Positions 9,662 through 19,440 of a stretch of DNA of 64,000 nt are shown here, one piece after another. This stretch comes from Pseudomonas subflava (lineage in GTDB: Bacteria > Pseudomonadota > Gammaproteobacteria > Pseudomonadales > Pseudomonadaceae), in contig NZ_JAMXBF010000007.1 of NCBI RefSeq assembly GCF_023823685.1, positions 124,001 to 188,000 of the forward strand, read 5' to 3'. The position numbers were made by a program, and so were the translations under genes. The notes under the pieces are model-generated. The model worked only from the letters and a program-made list of their open reading frames with translations, was not told the DNA's origin and made no database searches. Position 1 is the stretch's first letter; each line of letters starts with the position of its first letter.

Positions 9662-11499
9662 AACGTCTTTCTCCTGGGTTCGAAGAGGGTCACCGGCTCG
9701 ACGCGGCCCTTCACCTGGAAGTCGCCGTGGGGCACGAAGTCGAAGGCATCGCCGCAGGCCTGCATGGTGGCGGCCGACACCAGCAGACGGGCACGGTCCT
9801 TGGTCAGCCCCTCGATGCGGCTGGCCAGGTTCACCGTGTCGCCGATGGCGGTGTAGTCGTAGCGCTTGCTGGTCCCGACCATGCCGACCACCGCGGGCCC
9901 GGTGTGCAGGCCGATGCCGATGTCGAAGTCGGGGTGGTCGAAGTCGCGCCGATAGCGCTCGACGTTGTCGATCATCTCCAGCGCCGCGCCGACCGCGTCC
10001 ACCGCCTGGTTGGGGTTGTCCTGCGGCGCGCCCCAGAAGGCCATGATCGCGTCGCCGATGAACTTGTCGAGCGTCGCGTGGTGCCTGAACAGCACGTCGA
10101 CCTGGCCGGCGAAATAGTTCTCCAGGATCTGCATGATCTCCTGGGCACTGTGCCGCTCGGACATGGTGGTGAAACCGCGGATATCCGAGAACAGCACGGT
10201 GAGCTGGCATTCGCGGCTGGCCAGCAGGCCCTGCGGGTTCTCGCGAGCGACCAGCTGCGCCACCACCTTGGGATCGAGGAAGCGGCTGAACAGGCTGATG
10301 GTGTCGGACAGCTGCCGGCGCCGGCGCCGATAGAACACCGCCAGCGCCAGCGCCAGCAGCAGCCAGAGCGCCAGCAGGCCGGGCAGTACCGATACCAGCA
10401 CGCCCTGCAACACCAATAGATAGGAGCCCAGCAACAGCGCCCCGCTGGCGCCCAGGGTCATCAGTCCCGCGACCAGCAGGCGCTCGCGTAATAAAAGGAG
10501 GTGCAGGCCGAGCAGCAGGACGATGCCCGACAGCGCCATGCCCCAGGCCGGCGCTGCGTGCAGCTGCTGGCCGTTGAGCAGGTTGTCGATGGCGGTGGCG
10601 AGGATGAACACCGCCGGATAGAGGTCGTCCAGCGGCGTGCGGCGCAGGTCGTAGAGGCCGGCGGCGGTGGTGCCGATCACCACGATCTTGCCAGCGAAGT
10701 AATCGGCCGGCAGCTGGCCCGCCTCGCCACGCGCCTGGGCCAAGGCGGCCGCGAAAGAGATGCGTGGATAGGGCACGCGCTCGGCGCTGCGCCAATCGAG
10801 CAGAAAGCTGTCGACGGCCGGCAGCGCCACACCGCGGTCCTGCGCCACCCGCGCCGGCAGCGAGGGCATGCGCCAGTCGCCGAAGCGACGATGGATGTCG
10901 TAGCGCCGGCCGACGCCGTCGGCGTCCTGGGTGAAGTTGATGGTGCCGGTCTTCCAGTGCTCCGGCGCAACGGCCCAGGGCAGCAGCAACACGCCGCGCT
11001 GCCGCGCGTCGCGGCCCGGGAGCAGGCCTGCGGTCGGCGGGTAGTCCGCGAGCAGCGGCGCCTCGGCCGGATTGCTGGCCTGCTGCTGCAACGCGGCCAG
11101 GTAAACCCGGTCGCTCGCGGCCAGCACTTCGCCGAAATAGGCGTCGGCATCGGGATGGAAGCGGTCGGCCTCGCTGAACAGCACGTCGAACACCACCGCC
11201 TCGGCCTGCTGCGCCAGCAGGTGTTCGAGGAGTTCGGCATGCATCGAGCGCGGCCAGGGCCACTTGCCGGCCTCGCCGACCAGGGCCTGCAGGCTGGTGT
11301 CGTCGATGTCGACCACGACGATGCGCGGGTCGGGTGTCTGCAGTGTGGCGCGCTGACGGATCAGCCAGTCGCCATGGACATTGCTCCAGCGCTGGGCGGG
11401 CGCCCACAGATGGAGCAGCGGCAGCAGAACGGCGACCAGGCCGAAGGCCAGCCACAGGCTGGCACGAAAGGCCCTGGATGACTGCGGCGCCTGCTGCAT
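9658..11499 (-). CDS. CHASE2-domain class III adenylate/guanylate cyclase
   Basis: A 613-residue membrane receptor. One transmembrane segment near 14-32 is followed by an extracytoplasmic CHASE2 domain (about 40-320, with IVVVDIDD and GTTAAGLYDLR), two or three further transmembrane segments (about 325-400), and a cytoplasmic class III cyclase domain. The cyclase keeps FSDIRGFT (first metal Asp near 440), LDKFIGDAIMAFWG (second metal Asp) and AIGDTVNLASR with the transition-state Asn and Arg. Lys in DKF and Asp in AIGD favour ATP as substrate. The start at 11499 is set by GGGAG six bases upstream; the frame is open to 11592 but without conserved sequence. First gene of a three-gene unit. Confidence 0.9.
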   Translation of the reverse strand: MQQAPQSSRAFRASLWLAFGLVAVLLPLLHLWAPAQRWSNVHGDWLIRQRATLQTPDPRIVVVDIDDTSLQALVGEAGKWPWPRSMHAELLEHLLAQQAEAVVFDVLFSEADRFHPDADAYFGEVLAASDRVYLAALQQQASNPAEAPLLADYPPTAGLLPGRDARQRGVLLLPWAVAPEHWKTGTINFTQDADGVGRRYDIHRRFGDWRMPSLPARVAQDRGVALPAVDSFLLDWRSAERVPYPRISFAAALAQARGEAGQLPADYFAGKIVVIGTTAAGLYDLRRTPLDDLYPAVFILATAIDNLLNGQQLHAAPAWGMALSGIVLLLGLHLLLLRERLLVAGLMTLGASGALLLGSYLLVLQGVLVSVLPGLLALWLLLALALAVFYRRRRRQLSDTISLFSRFLDPKVVAQLVARENPQGLLASRECQLTVLFSDIRGFTTMSERHSAQEIMQILENYFAGQVDVLFRHHATLDKFIGDAIMAFWGAPQDNPNQAVDAVGAALEMIDNVERYRRDFDHPDFDIGIGLHTGPAVVGMVGTSKRYDYTAIGDTVNLASRIEGLTKDRARLLVSAATMQACGDAFDFVPHGDFQVKGRVEPVTLFEPRRKTL

Positions 11500-11933
11500 G
11501 GGTGCTCCCTGGAGATTGGTCGCGCTCGACCCGATCCCCTGGGGAGCTGCGCCGACTCTAGCAAGAACCTCCACATCCTGGCCATTGGCCATCGACGGCG
11601 CGCTTCACCTCGCCGCACCACTCCAGTACACTGCGCGCCCCGCGCCGGCCGGCCCGATATGCCGACACCGCCGAAGCGCGATCGGGCGCATCGGACCGCT
11701 GTCTCTACCCGCCCCGACGGCGCCCATCGGACCGTCACGTGCGATATCGACGATCGCTTCCGGCATTTTTGTTTGAGCGCGACACGCAACTGTCATGATG
11801 CGACAACAGGCCGCGGCCGGGCTGCGCCGCGCCGGCACCCGGCTTGGCGCTCCGTTGACGCTATGCTAGGTTCAGCCGCACGCCAGGAAGGCGACCAGCA
11901 GCCGGAGCGCATCCGCAACCAAGAGGACCCCCC
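11500..11933. other. Intergenic region between the cyclase operon and the amino-acid ABC operon
   Basis: This 434-bp divergent spacer should carry promoters for both operons. No convincing gene is seen on either strand. Two similar stretches, GGGCGCATCGGACCG near 11687 and GCGCCCATCGGACCG near 11721, form a short direct repeat of unknown meaning. I could not place a -35/-10 pair with confidence. Confidence 0.5.
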
Positions 11934-12707
11934 ATGGCCGAGGCAACGCCCGCGCTGGAAATCCGCAACCTGCATAAAAGCTACGGCGACCTCGAAGTGC
12001 TCAAGGGCATTTCGCTGACCGCTCGCGACGGCGACGTGATCTCCATCCTCGGTTCCTCCGGCTCCGGCAAGTCGACTTTCCTGCGCTGCATCAACCTGCT
12101 CGAGAACCCGCACCAGGGCCAGATTCTGGTGGCCGGCGAGGAACTCAAGCTGAAGGCGGCGAAGAACGGCGAGCTGGTGGCTGCCGACAACAAGCAGATC
12201 AATCGCCTGCGCAGCGAGATCGGCTTCGTGTTCCAGAATTTCAATCTGTGGCCGCACATGACCATCCTCGACAACATCATCGAGGCTCCCCGTCGCGTGC
12301 TCGGCCAGAGCCGTGCCGAAGCCACCGAGGTGGCCGAGGCACTGCTGGCCAAGGTCGGCATCGCCGACAAGCGCCATGCCTACCCGAATCAGCTCTCCGG
12401 CGGCCAGCAGCAGCGCGCCGCCATCGCCCGCACCCTGGCCATGCAGCCCAAGGTGATCCTGTTCGACGAGCCGACTTCGGCCCTCGACCCGGAAATGGTA
12501 CAGGAAGTGCTTAACGTGATCCGCGCGCTTGCCGAGGAAGGCCGCACCATGCTGCTGGTCACCCACGAGATGAACTTCGCTCGGCAGGTGTCCAGTGAAG
12601 TGGTATTCCTTCACCAGGGTCTGGTGGAGGAGCAAGGGCCGCCCGAGCTGGTGTTCACCAGCCCGCAATCGGCACGCTGCAAACAATTCATGTCCAGCAA
12701 TCACTAA
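11934..12707 (+). CDS. Polar amino-acid ABC transporter, ATP-binding protein (HisP/AotP type)
   Basis: A 257-residue ATPase of the polar amino-acid uptake family. Walker A is GSSGSGKST near residue 40, the signature is LSGGQQQR, and Walker B is ILFDEP followed by the switch His in LVTHE. It should energise uptake of a basic or polar amino acid together with the binding protein and two permeases just downstream. The order ATPase, binding protein, permease, permease equals a P. aeruginosa operon close to mutY. The sequence is closest in style to HisP/AotP (Arg/His/Lys/ornithine), but the substrate is not proven. Confidence 0.94.
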   Translation: MAEATPALEIRNLHKSYGDLEVLKGISLTARDGDVISILGSSGSGKSTFLRCINLLENPHQGQILVAGEELKLKAAKNGELVAADNKQINRLRSEIGFVFQNFNLWPHMTILDNIIEAPRRVLGQSRAEATEVAEALLAKVGIADKRHAYPNQLSGGQQQRAAIARTLAMQPKVILFDEPTSALDPEMVQEVLNVIRALAEEGRTMLLVTHEMNFARQVSSEVVFLHQGLVEEQGPPELVFTSPQSARCKQFMSSNH

Positions 12708-12720
12708 CGGAGCAACACGC

Positions 12721-13473
12721 ATGCAGAACTATAAGAAGATCCTGCTGGCCGCCGTCGCCACCCTGGCATTCGGCACCCAGGCGATGGCCGCCGACAAACT
12801 GAAGATCGGCACCGAAGGCGCCTACCCCCCCTTCAACCTGATCGACGCCAGCGGCAAGGTCGGCGGCTTCGACGTAGAGATCGCCCAGGCCCTGTGCGCC
12901 AAGATGGGCGCCGAGTGCGAAGTGGTCACTTCCGACTGGGACGGCATCATCCCGGCCCTGAACGCCAAGAAGTTCGACTTCCTCGCCGCCTCCATGTCGA
13001 TCACCGAAGAGCGCAAGGCCGCCGTCGACTTCACCGACGCCTACTACACCAACAAGCTGCAGTTCATCGCCCCGAAAAGCGCTGACTTCAAAGCCGACAA
13101 GGCCAGCCTCAAGGGCAAAGTGATCGGTGCCCAGCGCGCCACCATCGCCGGCACCTGGCTGGAGGACAACATGTCCGACACCGTCGAGATCAAGCTGTAC
13201 GACACCCAGGAAAACGCCTACCTCGACCTGGCCTCCGGCCGCCTCGACGGCGTGCTGGCCGACAAGTTCGTCAACTGGGAATGGCTGAAGAGCGACGCCG
13301 GCAAGGACTTCGAGTTCAAGGGCGACCCGGTCTTCGATAACGACAAGATCGCCATCGCCGTACGCAAGGGCGACCCGCTGCGCGAGAAGCTGAACACCGC
13401 GCTGAAGGCCATCGTCGAAGACGGCACCTACAAGCAGATCAACGACAAGTACTTCCCGTTCAGCATCTACTGA
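12721..13473 (+). CDS. Periplasmic amino-acid binding protein of the ABC importer
   Basis: A 250-residue solute-binding protein (family 3) with a signal peptide cleaved after AMA (about residue 23). It has the family opening KIGTEGAYPPFNLID and the SMSITEERKAAVDFT segment found in lysine/arginine/ornithine/histidine binders. It captures the substrate in the periplasm and delivers it to the permeases. The start is set by ACGGAG upstream. A strong hairpin follows the gene, before the first permease. Confidence 0.94.
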   Translation: MQNYKKILLAAVATLAFGTQAMAADKLKIGTEGAYPPFNLIDASGKVGGFDVEIAQALCAKMGAECEVVTSDWDGIIPALNAKKFDFLAASMSITEERKAAVDFTDAYYTNKLQFIAPKSADFKADKASLKGKVIGAQRATIAGTWLEDNMSDTVEIKLYDTQENAYLDLASGRLDGVLADKFVNWEWLKSDAGKDFEFKGDPVFDNDKIAIAVRKGDPLREKLNTALKAIVEDGTYKQINDKYFPFSIY

Positions 13474-13480
13474 TGCGTCC

Positions 13481-13511
13481 GACCGCCGCCGCCCCATGGG
13501 CGGCGGCCGTC
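13481..13511 (+). other. Stable intercistronic hairpin after the binding-protein gene
   Basis: GACCGCCGCCGCCC (13481-13494) pairs with GGGCGGCGGCCGTC (13498-13511), a 14-bp stem with one mismatch and a 3-nt loop. No T-run follows. Such hairpins after binding-protein genes usually protect the upstream mRNA or cause partial termination, giving more binding protein than permease. Confidence 0.7.
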
Positions 13512-13528
13512 TTCTGCAGTAGCCCCCC

Positions 13529-14221
13529 ATGATTCTCGACCTGCACGGCTTCGGCCCCGCCCTCGCCGCCGGCACGCTGGTGACCATCCAGCTGGCCCTG
13601 TTCGCCCTGGCCATCGGCCTGGTGCTCGGGCTGCTCGGCGCCCTGGCCAAGACTTCCTCGCACAAGCCGCTGCAATGGCTTGGCGGTACCTACTCGACCC
13701 TCGTACGCGGCGTGCCCGAGCTGCTCTGGGTCCTGCTCATCTATTTCGGCACCGTCCAGGGCCTGGCCGCCCTCGGTGAATTCCTCGGCGTCGGCAGCCT
13801 GGAGCTGACACCGTTCGCCGCCGGCTCCATCGCCCTCGGCCTGTGCTTCGGCGCCTATGCCACCGAGGTGTTCCGCGGCGCCATCCTGGCGATTCCCAAG
13901 GGCCACCGCGAGGCCGGCATGGCTCTCGGCATGTCCAAGGGTCGCATCCTGTGGAAGCTGATCCTGCCGCAGATGTGGCGCATCGCCCTGCCCGGCCTTG
14001 GCAACCTGTTCATGATCCTGATGAAGGACACCGCCCTGGTCTCGGTCATCGGCCTCGAGGAGGTCATGCGCCGCTCGCAGATCGCCGTGACCGCCAGCAA
14101 GGAGCCCTTCACCTTCTATATGGTCGCCGCCTTCATCTACCTGGGCCTGACCGTCATCGCCATGATCGGCATGCACTTCCTCGAGAAGCGCGCCAGCCGC
14201 GGCTTCGTGCGGAGCGTCTGA
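13529..14221 (+). CDS. Amino-acid ABC transporter permease (HisQ/AotQ type)
   Basis: A 230-residue inner-membrane permease with an N-terminal DLHGFGPALAAGTLVTIQLA segment and the EAA loop, read as HREAGMALGMSKGRILWKLI, that docks to the ATPase. It should form a heterodimeric channel with the next gene product. The start at 13529 is close behind the hairpin, and the stop overlaps the next start by one base (TGATG). Substrate as for the operon, unproven. Confidence 0.93.
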   Translation: MILDLHGFGPALAAGTLVTIQLALFALAIGLVLGLLGALAKTSSHKPLQWLGGTYSTLVRGVPELLWVLLIYFGTVQGLAALGEFLGVGSLELTPFAAGSIALGLCFGAYATEVFRGAILAIPKGHREAGMALGMSKGRILWKLILPQMWRIALPGLGNLFMILMKDTALVSVIGLEEVMRRSQIAVTASKEPFTFYMVAAFIYLGLTVIAMIGMHFLEKRASRGFVRSV

Positions 14222-14910
14222 TGAACTGGGAAGTGATCTACAAGTACCTGCCCAAGCTGCTCGAGGGCGCCCAGCTGACCCTCGAGCTGGTCGCCATCGC
14301 CGTGGTGGCCGGGCTGATTCTCGCCCTGCCCATGGGCATCGCCCGCGCCTCCAAGCATTGGTACGTGCGCGCCCTGCCCTATGGTTACATCTTCTTCTTC
14401 CGCGGCACCCCGCTGCTGGTGCAGCTGTTCCTGGTCTACTACGGCCTGGCGCAATTCGATGCGGTGCGCCAAGGCCCGCTCTGGCCGTACCTGCGCGATC
14501 CGTACTGGTGCGCGATCATCACCATGACCCTGCACACCGCGGCCTATATCGCCGAGATCCTGCGCGGCGCCATCCAGGCCGTGCCGCCCGGCGAGATCGA
14601 GGCCGCTCGCGCGCTGGGCATGTCACGCGCCCAGGCGATGCTCTACATCATCCTGCCGCGCGCCGCGCGCATCGGCCTGCCGGCCTACAGCAACGAAGTG
14701 ATCCTGATGCTCAAGGCCAGCGCCCTGGCCAGCACCATCACCTTGCTGGAGCTGACCGGCATGTCGCGCACCATCATCGCGCGCACCTACCTGCCGGTAG
14801 AGATCTTCTTCGCGGCGGGCGTGTTCTACCTGGTCATCGCCTTCGTGCTGGTCCAGGCCTTCAAACAGCTGGAGCGCTGGCTACGCGTCGACGCCTGCCA
14901 GGGCCGCTGA
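14221..14910 (+). CDS. Amino-acid ABC transporter permease (HisM/AotM type)
   Basis: A 229-residue second permease of the importer. About five transmembrane helices are visible, with the conserved FFFRGTPLLVQLFLVYYG segment and an EAA loop, read as IEAARALGMSRAQAMLYIIL. It pairs with the preceding permease. It is the last gene of the operon and is followed by a hairpin at 14921-14943. Confidence 0.93.
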   Translation: MNWEVIYKYLPKLLEGAQLTLELVAIAVVAGLILALPMGIARASKHWYVRALPYGYIFFFRGTPLLVQLFLVYYGLAQFDAVRQGPLWPYLRDPYWCAIITMTLHTAAYIAEILRGAIQAVPPGEIEAARALGMSRAQAMLYIILPRAARIGLPAYSNEVILMLKASALASTITLLELTGMSRTIIARTYLPVEIFFAAGVFYLVIAFVLVQAFKQLERWLRVDACQGR

Positions 14911-14920
14911 TTCGCCGCAT

Positions 14921-14943
14921 CCCTCTCCCGCGGCGGGAGAGGG
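14921..14943 (+). terminator. Hairpin at the end of the amino-acid ABC operon
   Basis: CCCTCTCCCG (14921-14930) and CGGGAGAGGG (14934-14943) form a perfect 10-bp stem with a 3-nt loop. There is no T-run, so it may stabilise RNA or terminate only partially. A related CCCTCTC...GAGAGGG hairpin occurs between arcB and arcC. Confidence 0.55.
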
Positions 14944-14980
14944 ATAGAATGCCGGCATCGCCGCCACCCCAAGCCCTCGC

Positions 14981-16186
14981 ATGATCCTCACCGGCCCCGC
15001 CCTGCGCGAACGCTTCGATGCCCTGGACGGCTTCCTCCTCGCCCACCAGCACCTGTGGCGCCCCAAGCCCTTTACCTACCGCGTGCTGCCATGGGAAACC
15101 GAGCACCCCGAGCTGGCCATCTGGCTGCGCAGCCGCAGCCTGGAGCAAGCGGAGGCCGAGCACAATCATCCCGAGCGCTTATCGGCCCCTGCACCATTCC
15201 CCGAGCTGGCGCGACGAGCCACCGAGCTGACGCACATCGGCGAGCTACGAGCGCATGAGCTGGGCCCGCTGCCCGACCGCCTGAGCGTCGACGTACCGGG
15301 ACGCAAGTGGCAGCAGATCGCCGCGTTCGCCGGGCGCCTGCAGTTCCAGCGACAGCCGAGCCACTGGCTGGACTGGTGTGCCGGCAAAGGCCATCTCGGC
15401 CGCCTGCTGGCCCAGGGCGGCCAGCGGCTGACCTGCCTGGAATACGACCCACAGCTAGTGGAAACAGGGCAACGGATGAGCGAGCGCCTGAGCCTCGAGG
15501 CCCGCCATCTGCAACAGGATGTGCTGGCTGCCGATGCCAGCGAGCGCCTGCACGCCGAGCACACGCCGGTGGCCCTGCATGCCTGCGGCGACCTACACGT
15601 GCGCCTGCTGCGACTGGCCAGCGCGGCGGGCTGCGCACAGCTGGCGGTGGCACCCTGCTGCTACAACCGCATCGCTGGCGAGCACTACCGGCCGCTGTCC
15701 GCACCGGCCCTGGCCTCGCGCCTGCAGCTATCAAAGGACGACCTTCGCCTGCCCTTATCCGAAACCGTGACCGCCGGCCAGCGCCAACGCCGCCAGCGCG
15801 ACCGGTCCATGGCCCGCCGCCTGGCCTTCGACCTGCTGCAACGCCAGCAGCGCGGTGTGGACGAATACCTGCAGACACCCTCGCTACCGCTGAGCTGGCT
15901 GGACAAGGACTTCCCAACCTACTGCCGCGACTTGGCCGATCTCAAGAGCGTAACGCTGACCGGCGCCATCGACTGGCCCACCCTGGAGGCCGCCGGATGG
16001 CAGCGCCTGGCGCAAGTGCGCAACCTGGAACTGATCCGCAGCCTGTTCCGCCGCCCGCTGGAAATCTGGCTGCTGCTCGACCGGGCCCTGTTTCTCGAAG
16101 AACAGGGCTACCGCGTACGCCTGGGCGCCTTCTGCGCCCATCAGCTCACCCCGCGCAACCTGCTACTGGTCGCTGAGAAGCCCTGA
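14981..16186 (+). CDS. SAM-dependent methyltransferase-like protein
   Basis: A 401-residue protein. The centre has a Rossmann methyltransferase signature: DWCAGKGHLGRLLA near residues 140-153 (SAM-binding motif I), then LTCLEYDP (motif II) and later VALHACGDL. An APCCYNRI segment is typical of the Methyltransf_32 / METTL25-GSTCD-like group. No membrane segment or signal is seen. The target molecule is not known. It stands alone between the ABC operon and tRNA-Thr. Confidence 0.8.
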   Translation: MILTGPALRERFDALDGFLLAHQHLWRPKPFTYRVLPWETEHPELAIWLRSRSLEQAEAEHNHPERLSAPAPFPELARRATELTHIGELRAHELGPLPDRLSVDVPGRKWQQIAAFAGRLQFQRQPSHWLDWCAGKGHLGRLLAQGGQRLTCLEYDPQLVETGQRMSERLSLEARHLQQDVLAADASERLHAEHTPVALHACGDLHVRLLRLASAAGCAQLAVAPCCYNRIAGEHYRPLSAPALASRLQLSKDDLRLPLSETVTAGQRQRRQRDRSMARRLAFDLLQRQQRGVDEYLQTPSLPLSWLDKDFPTYCRDLADLKSVTLTGAIDWPTLEAAGWQRLAQVRNLELIRSLFRRPLEIWLLLDRALFLEEQGYRVRLGAFCAHQLTPRNLLLVAEKP

Positions 16187-16477
16187 ACGCTTACTCACAG
16201 AGACTGTGGATAACTCTGTGTGCAGTTTCTGCAGAACTCTCTGCGCAGCCGGCCACGCTTGCCTGATCGAAGCCTGTATATTTTTTGATCGACGACGAAA
16301 AGTCTATAAAAAACAGCTCATTACAAGAAGCACGGAATCAGCGCACACAATCTGCGCACACCCATCGCGCCCTACTCATATTTGTGCATAAACAAACACC
16401 TGCTGATAGCCGCCCCCGCTCGATCCAGCCCTCCCTACTTAGCCCTCGCGGCCTGACAAACCGATCGAGCGCTTTGG
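16187..16477. other. AT-rich intergenic stretch upstream of tRNA-Thr
   Basis: This spacer is clearly more AT-rich than the flanking genes. I see no gene with a ribosome binding site and conserved content. A short frame at 16206-16391 has no recognisable features. The tRNA-Thr promoter lies at its right end. Confidence 0.5.
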
Positions 16478-16505
16478 TTTACACAACCGAAGCAATGGCT
16501 ATAAT
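16478..16505 (+). promoter_or_regulatory. Sigma-70 promoter of tRNA-Thr
   Basis: TTTACA at 16478-16483 and a consensus TATAAT at 16500-16505, 16 bp apart, end 12 bp before the tRNA. Confidence 0.8.
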
Positions 16506-16517
16506 GGCGGCCCCTTC

Positions 16518-16593
<76 letters not shown>

Positions 16594-16598
16594 AATGC

Positions 16599-16623
16599 AA
16601 AGCCCACCAATGGTGGGCTTTTT
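16599..16623 (+). terminator. Rho-independent terminator after tRNA-Thr
   Basis: AAAGCCCACC and GGTGGGCTTT form a 10-bp stem with loop AAT, and the T-run continues to 16623. Confidence 0.9.
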
Positions 16624-16864
16624 AGCTTCACCGCTAGCCTCTTGAAATTGGCTAAGGGATGCGGCAAGCAGTTAAGCCCCCTGTTTGCAGCCCCTCCGAT
16701 AGTCGGATGAGCTGATATTAGCTGCCGGCGTACATATCCATATGTCCACCAACCAGTTAACATTCTGCCATTTTTCAGGCGCCAACGTGGGACACGCCGC
16801 CTTCTGCTGCCAATCAGATTCCATCTGAGCTTTATAAGTAAGAATTGCAAAGGACTACGATTTC

Positions 16865-18298
16865 ATGCTGTACCCCGTGATCATCTGTGGAGGCGCAGGA
16901 AGTCGCCTTTGGCCCGTCTCACGAGAAGCACATCCTAAACCCTTCATACCGCTTCCCGACGGCCAAAGCCTGCTGCAGAAAACCCTTCTTCGAGCGCTCC
17001 GCCTTGAGGGGGTTGATGAGGTAATGACAGTGACCAATCGGGAGTTGCTGTTTGCCACCGAAGATTTGTATCGCCCCCATACGCAATCTCGCTGCAAGCT
17101 CAGCTATGTGCTTGAACCCTTCGGCCGTAATACAGCAGCAGCCATCGCGGCGGCTGCCATACAGATGCGCCAGGTGCATGGCGAAGAAGCCGTAATGCTG
17201 GTAATGCCCGCCGACCATTTAATTCGGGACGATGGAGCATTTGCTAACGCGGTTAATCAGGCTCGGATATTGGCAGCGGAGGGCTGGCTCGTGACGTTCG
17301 GCATAACGCCGACCTGCCCGGAGACTGGCTTCGGCTATATCGAGGCGGATCGCAGCACTCACCTTTCCGCAGGGCTTAAGGTGGCTTGCTTCGTTGAAAA
17401 GCCCGATCTGCAGACCGCGCAAGGTTACTTGGAAGCCGGCAATTATTATTGGAACTCTGGGATGTTCTGCTTCACGGCGGGCACATTGATCGCTCAGCTG
17501 GAGCAACACGCTCCCGATGTCCTAAGCAAGGTTCAAACCGCCGTAGACGCCTCGCGATTGAGCCAAGGCAGCGGCTACGCCTGCGTAAATCTGGATCCGG
17601 CCACTTTTGCTGACGTACCGGACATATCCATTGACTACGCGCTAATGGAGCGCTCGAGCAGAGTCGCCACGGTTCCATGCGAGCTTGACTGGAGCGATAT
17701 CGGATCGTGGAATGCCATGGCTGAGCTGACCCCGATTGATGGGAATGGCAATCGCTGCATCGGCGAGATTCTCACTCATGGCGCGCACGGCAACTTCGTT
17801 CATAGTCCCGAGCGCCTAACCGCCATGGTCGGGGTCAGTGACCTTGTTGTGGTCGACACTCCCGACGCAATTCTCGTAACCCACAAGTCCTGTACCCAAG
17901 ACGTAAAACATATTGTCGGCCAACTGAAGAAGAGCGGACATGAAACGCATCTGCTCCATAGAACTGTGCATCGTCCATGGGGCACTTACACTACTCTGGA
18001 AGAAGGTGAGCGCTTCAAGATCAAGCGCATCAAGGTAAAGCCACGCGCCTCGCTCTCACTACAAATGCACCACCATCGCAGCGAGCACTGGATTGTCGTA
18101 AGTGGCATGGCAAAAGTGATCAATGGTGAACGGGAGCTCATGCTCAACACCAACGAGTCAACTTTCATTCCGGCCGGCCATCAGCATCGCTTGGAGAACC
18201 CTGGCGTTATCGATCTGATACTGATCGAGGTTCAAAGCGGCGACTACTTGGGAGAGGACGATATAGTTCGCTTCCAAGATATATATGGCCGCAAATAA
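16865..18298 (+). CDS. wbpW: Mannose-1-phosphate guanylyltransferase / mannose-6-phosphate isomerase (type II)
   Basis: A 477-residue bifunctional enzyme of the AlgA/WbpW/ManC family. The N-terminal nucleotidyltransferase has [12 protein letters not shown] at residues 9-20 and FVEKP near 176. The C-terminal cupin isomerase has [10 protein letters not shown] near residue 400, holding the metal-binding histidines. It makes GDP-mannose, feeding the gmd product immediately downstream. AAGGA upstream of 16865 is the Shine-Dalgarno. The symbol reflects context (first gene of a common-antigen-like cluster); algA paralogs cannot be excluded by sequence alone. Confidence 0.93.
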   Translation: MLYPVIICGGAGSRLWPVSREAHPKPFIPLPDGQSLLQKTLLRALRLEGVDEVMTVTNRELLFATEDLYRPHTQSRCKLSYVLEPFGRNTAAAIAAAAIQMRQVHGEEAVMLVMPADHLIRDDGAFANAVNQARILAAEGWLVTFGITPTCPETGFGYIEADRSTHLSAGLKVACFVEKPDLQTAQGYLEAGNYYWNSGMFCFTAGTLIAQLEQHAPDVLSKVQTAVDASRLSQGSGYACVNLDPATFADVPDISIDYALMERSSRVATVPCELDWSDIGSWNAMAELTPIDGNGNRCIGEILTHGAHGNFVHSPERLTAMVGVSDLVVVDTPDAILVTHKSCTQDVKHIVGQLKKSGHETHLLHRTVHRPWGTYTTLEEGERFKIKRIKVKPRASLSLQMHHHRSEHWIVVSGMAKVINGERELMLNTNESTFIPAGHQHRLENPGVIDLILIEVQSGDYLGEDDIVRFQDIYGRK

Positions 18299-18332
18299 GA
18301 CTTCAAACCCTTCAAAATTAGTGAGCATCACC

Positions 18333-19424
18333 ATGAGCAAGAAAATTGCACTGATCACCGGTATCACAGGCCAAGATGGCGCCTATCTGGCAGAGTTCCT
18401 ACTGGCTAAAGGCTATGAAGTCCATGGCGTTCGCCGCCGCGCCTCCCTGTTTAACACTGATCGCATTGATCACCTGTACCATGACCCGCACAATAAAGGT
18501 TATGACCTGACTCTCCACTACGGCGATCTGACAGACTCGTCGAGCTTGATTCGCATCGTGCAACAGGTAAAGCCTGACGAGATTTATAACTTGGCAGCAC
18601 AAAGCCATGTTGCCGTATCGTTCGAGGAGCCCGAGTACACGGCGAATTCGGATGCTCTGGGCGCCCTACGCATCCTAGAAGCGATCCGCATCGCAGGCCT
18701 CGAGAAGAAAACCCGTTTCTATCAGGCTTCTACTTCGGAGCTCTATGGTCTCGTTCAAGAGATCCCACAGAAGGAAACTACGCCCTTCTATCCCCGCTCA
18801 CCCTACGCCGTCGCCAAGATGTACGCCTATTGGATCACCGTTAACTATCGCGAGGCATACGGCATCTATGCTTGCAACGGCATCCTCTTTAATCATGAGT
18901 CCCCGATTCGCGGCGAGACGTTCGTAACCCGAAAGATCACCCGCGCTCTGGCTCGCATCAAGCTTGGCCTTCAGGACTGCCTGTACCTGGGCAACATGAA
19001 TGCGCTTCGTGACTGGGGCCATGCTCGCGACTATGTCGAAATGCAATGGCTGATGCTGCAGCAAGACAATCCGGAAGACTTCGTGATTGCTACCGGCGAA
19101 CAGCATTCGGTACGCGAGTTCGTAGAGCTTGCAGCCAAAGAGATCGGCATCGAGATTCGCTGGGAAGGCAAAGATGCGGAAGAGAAGGGCTATGACGTGG
19201 CGACTGGCAAGTGCATCGTAGCCGTGGATCCTCGCTATTTCCGGCCTGCGGAAGTTGAAACCCTGCTCGGTGACCCTACTAAAGCTAAAGAGAAACTTGG
19301 CTGGGTCCCGAGAACCACGTTCCAGGAACTGGTTTCCGAGATGATGCGCGAAGACCTGAAAGAAGCTCAGCGCGACGAACTGGTCAAGCAGCACGGCTTC
19401 AAGTACTTCAACTACAACGAATAA
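18333..19424 (+). CDS. gmd: GDP-mannose 4,6-dehydratase
   Basis: A 363-residue short-chain dehydrogenase/reductase that converts GDP-D-mannose to GDP-4-keto-6-deoxy-D-mannose. The NADP-binding [12 protein letters not shown] lies near residue 10, the STSELYG and YAVAK catalytic motifs follow, and the HGVRRRAS segment is characteristic of GMDs. The ATG at 18333 is used; the frame extends upstream to 18285 but overlaps the previous gene and adds non-conserved residues. Its product is the shared precursor of D-rhamnose, L-fucose and perosamine. The next gene points to perosamine. Confidence 0.97.
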   Translation: MSKKIALITGITGQDGAYLAEFLLAKGYEVHGVRRRASLFNTDRIDHLYHDPHNKGYDLTLHYGDLTDSSSLIRIVQQVKPDEIYNLAAQSHVAVSFEEPEYTANSDALGALRILEAIRIAGLEKKTRFYQASTSELYGLVQEIPQKETTPFYPRSPYAVAKMYAYWITVNYREAYGIYACNGILFNHESPIRGETFVTRKITRALARIKLGLQDCLYLGNMNALRDWGHARDYVEMQWLMLQQDNPEDFVIATGEQHSVREFVELAAKEIGIEIRWEGKDAEEKGYDVATGKCIVAVDPRYFRPAEVETLLGDPTKAKEKLGWVPRTTFQELVSEMMREDLKEAQRDELVKQHGFKYFNYNE

Positions 19425-19440
19425 TCACAGGCGATAGCGC

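Noticed and set aside
11659..12018. Plus-strand frame of 119 codons before the amino-acid ABC operon
   Set aside because: It runs into the ATPase gene in another frame, has no conserved content, and lies in promoter territory.
16640..16864. Possible JUMPstart/ops element before the O-antigen genes
   Set aside because: AGCAGTTAAGCCCCCTG has a passing resemblance to JUMPstart, but the ops core GGCGGTAGC is absent.
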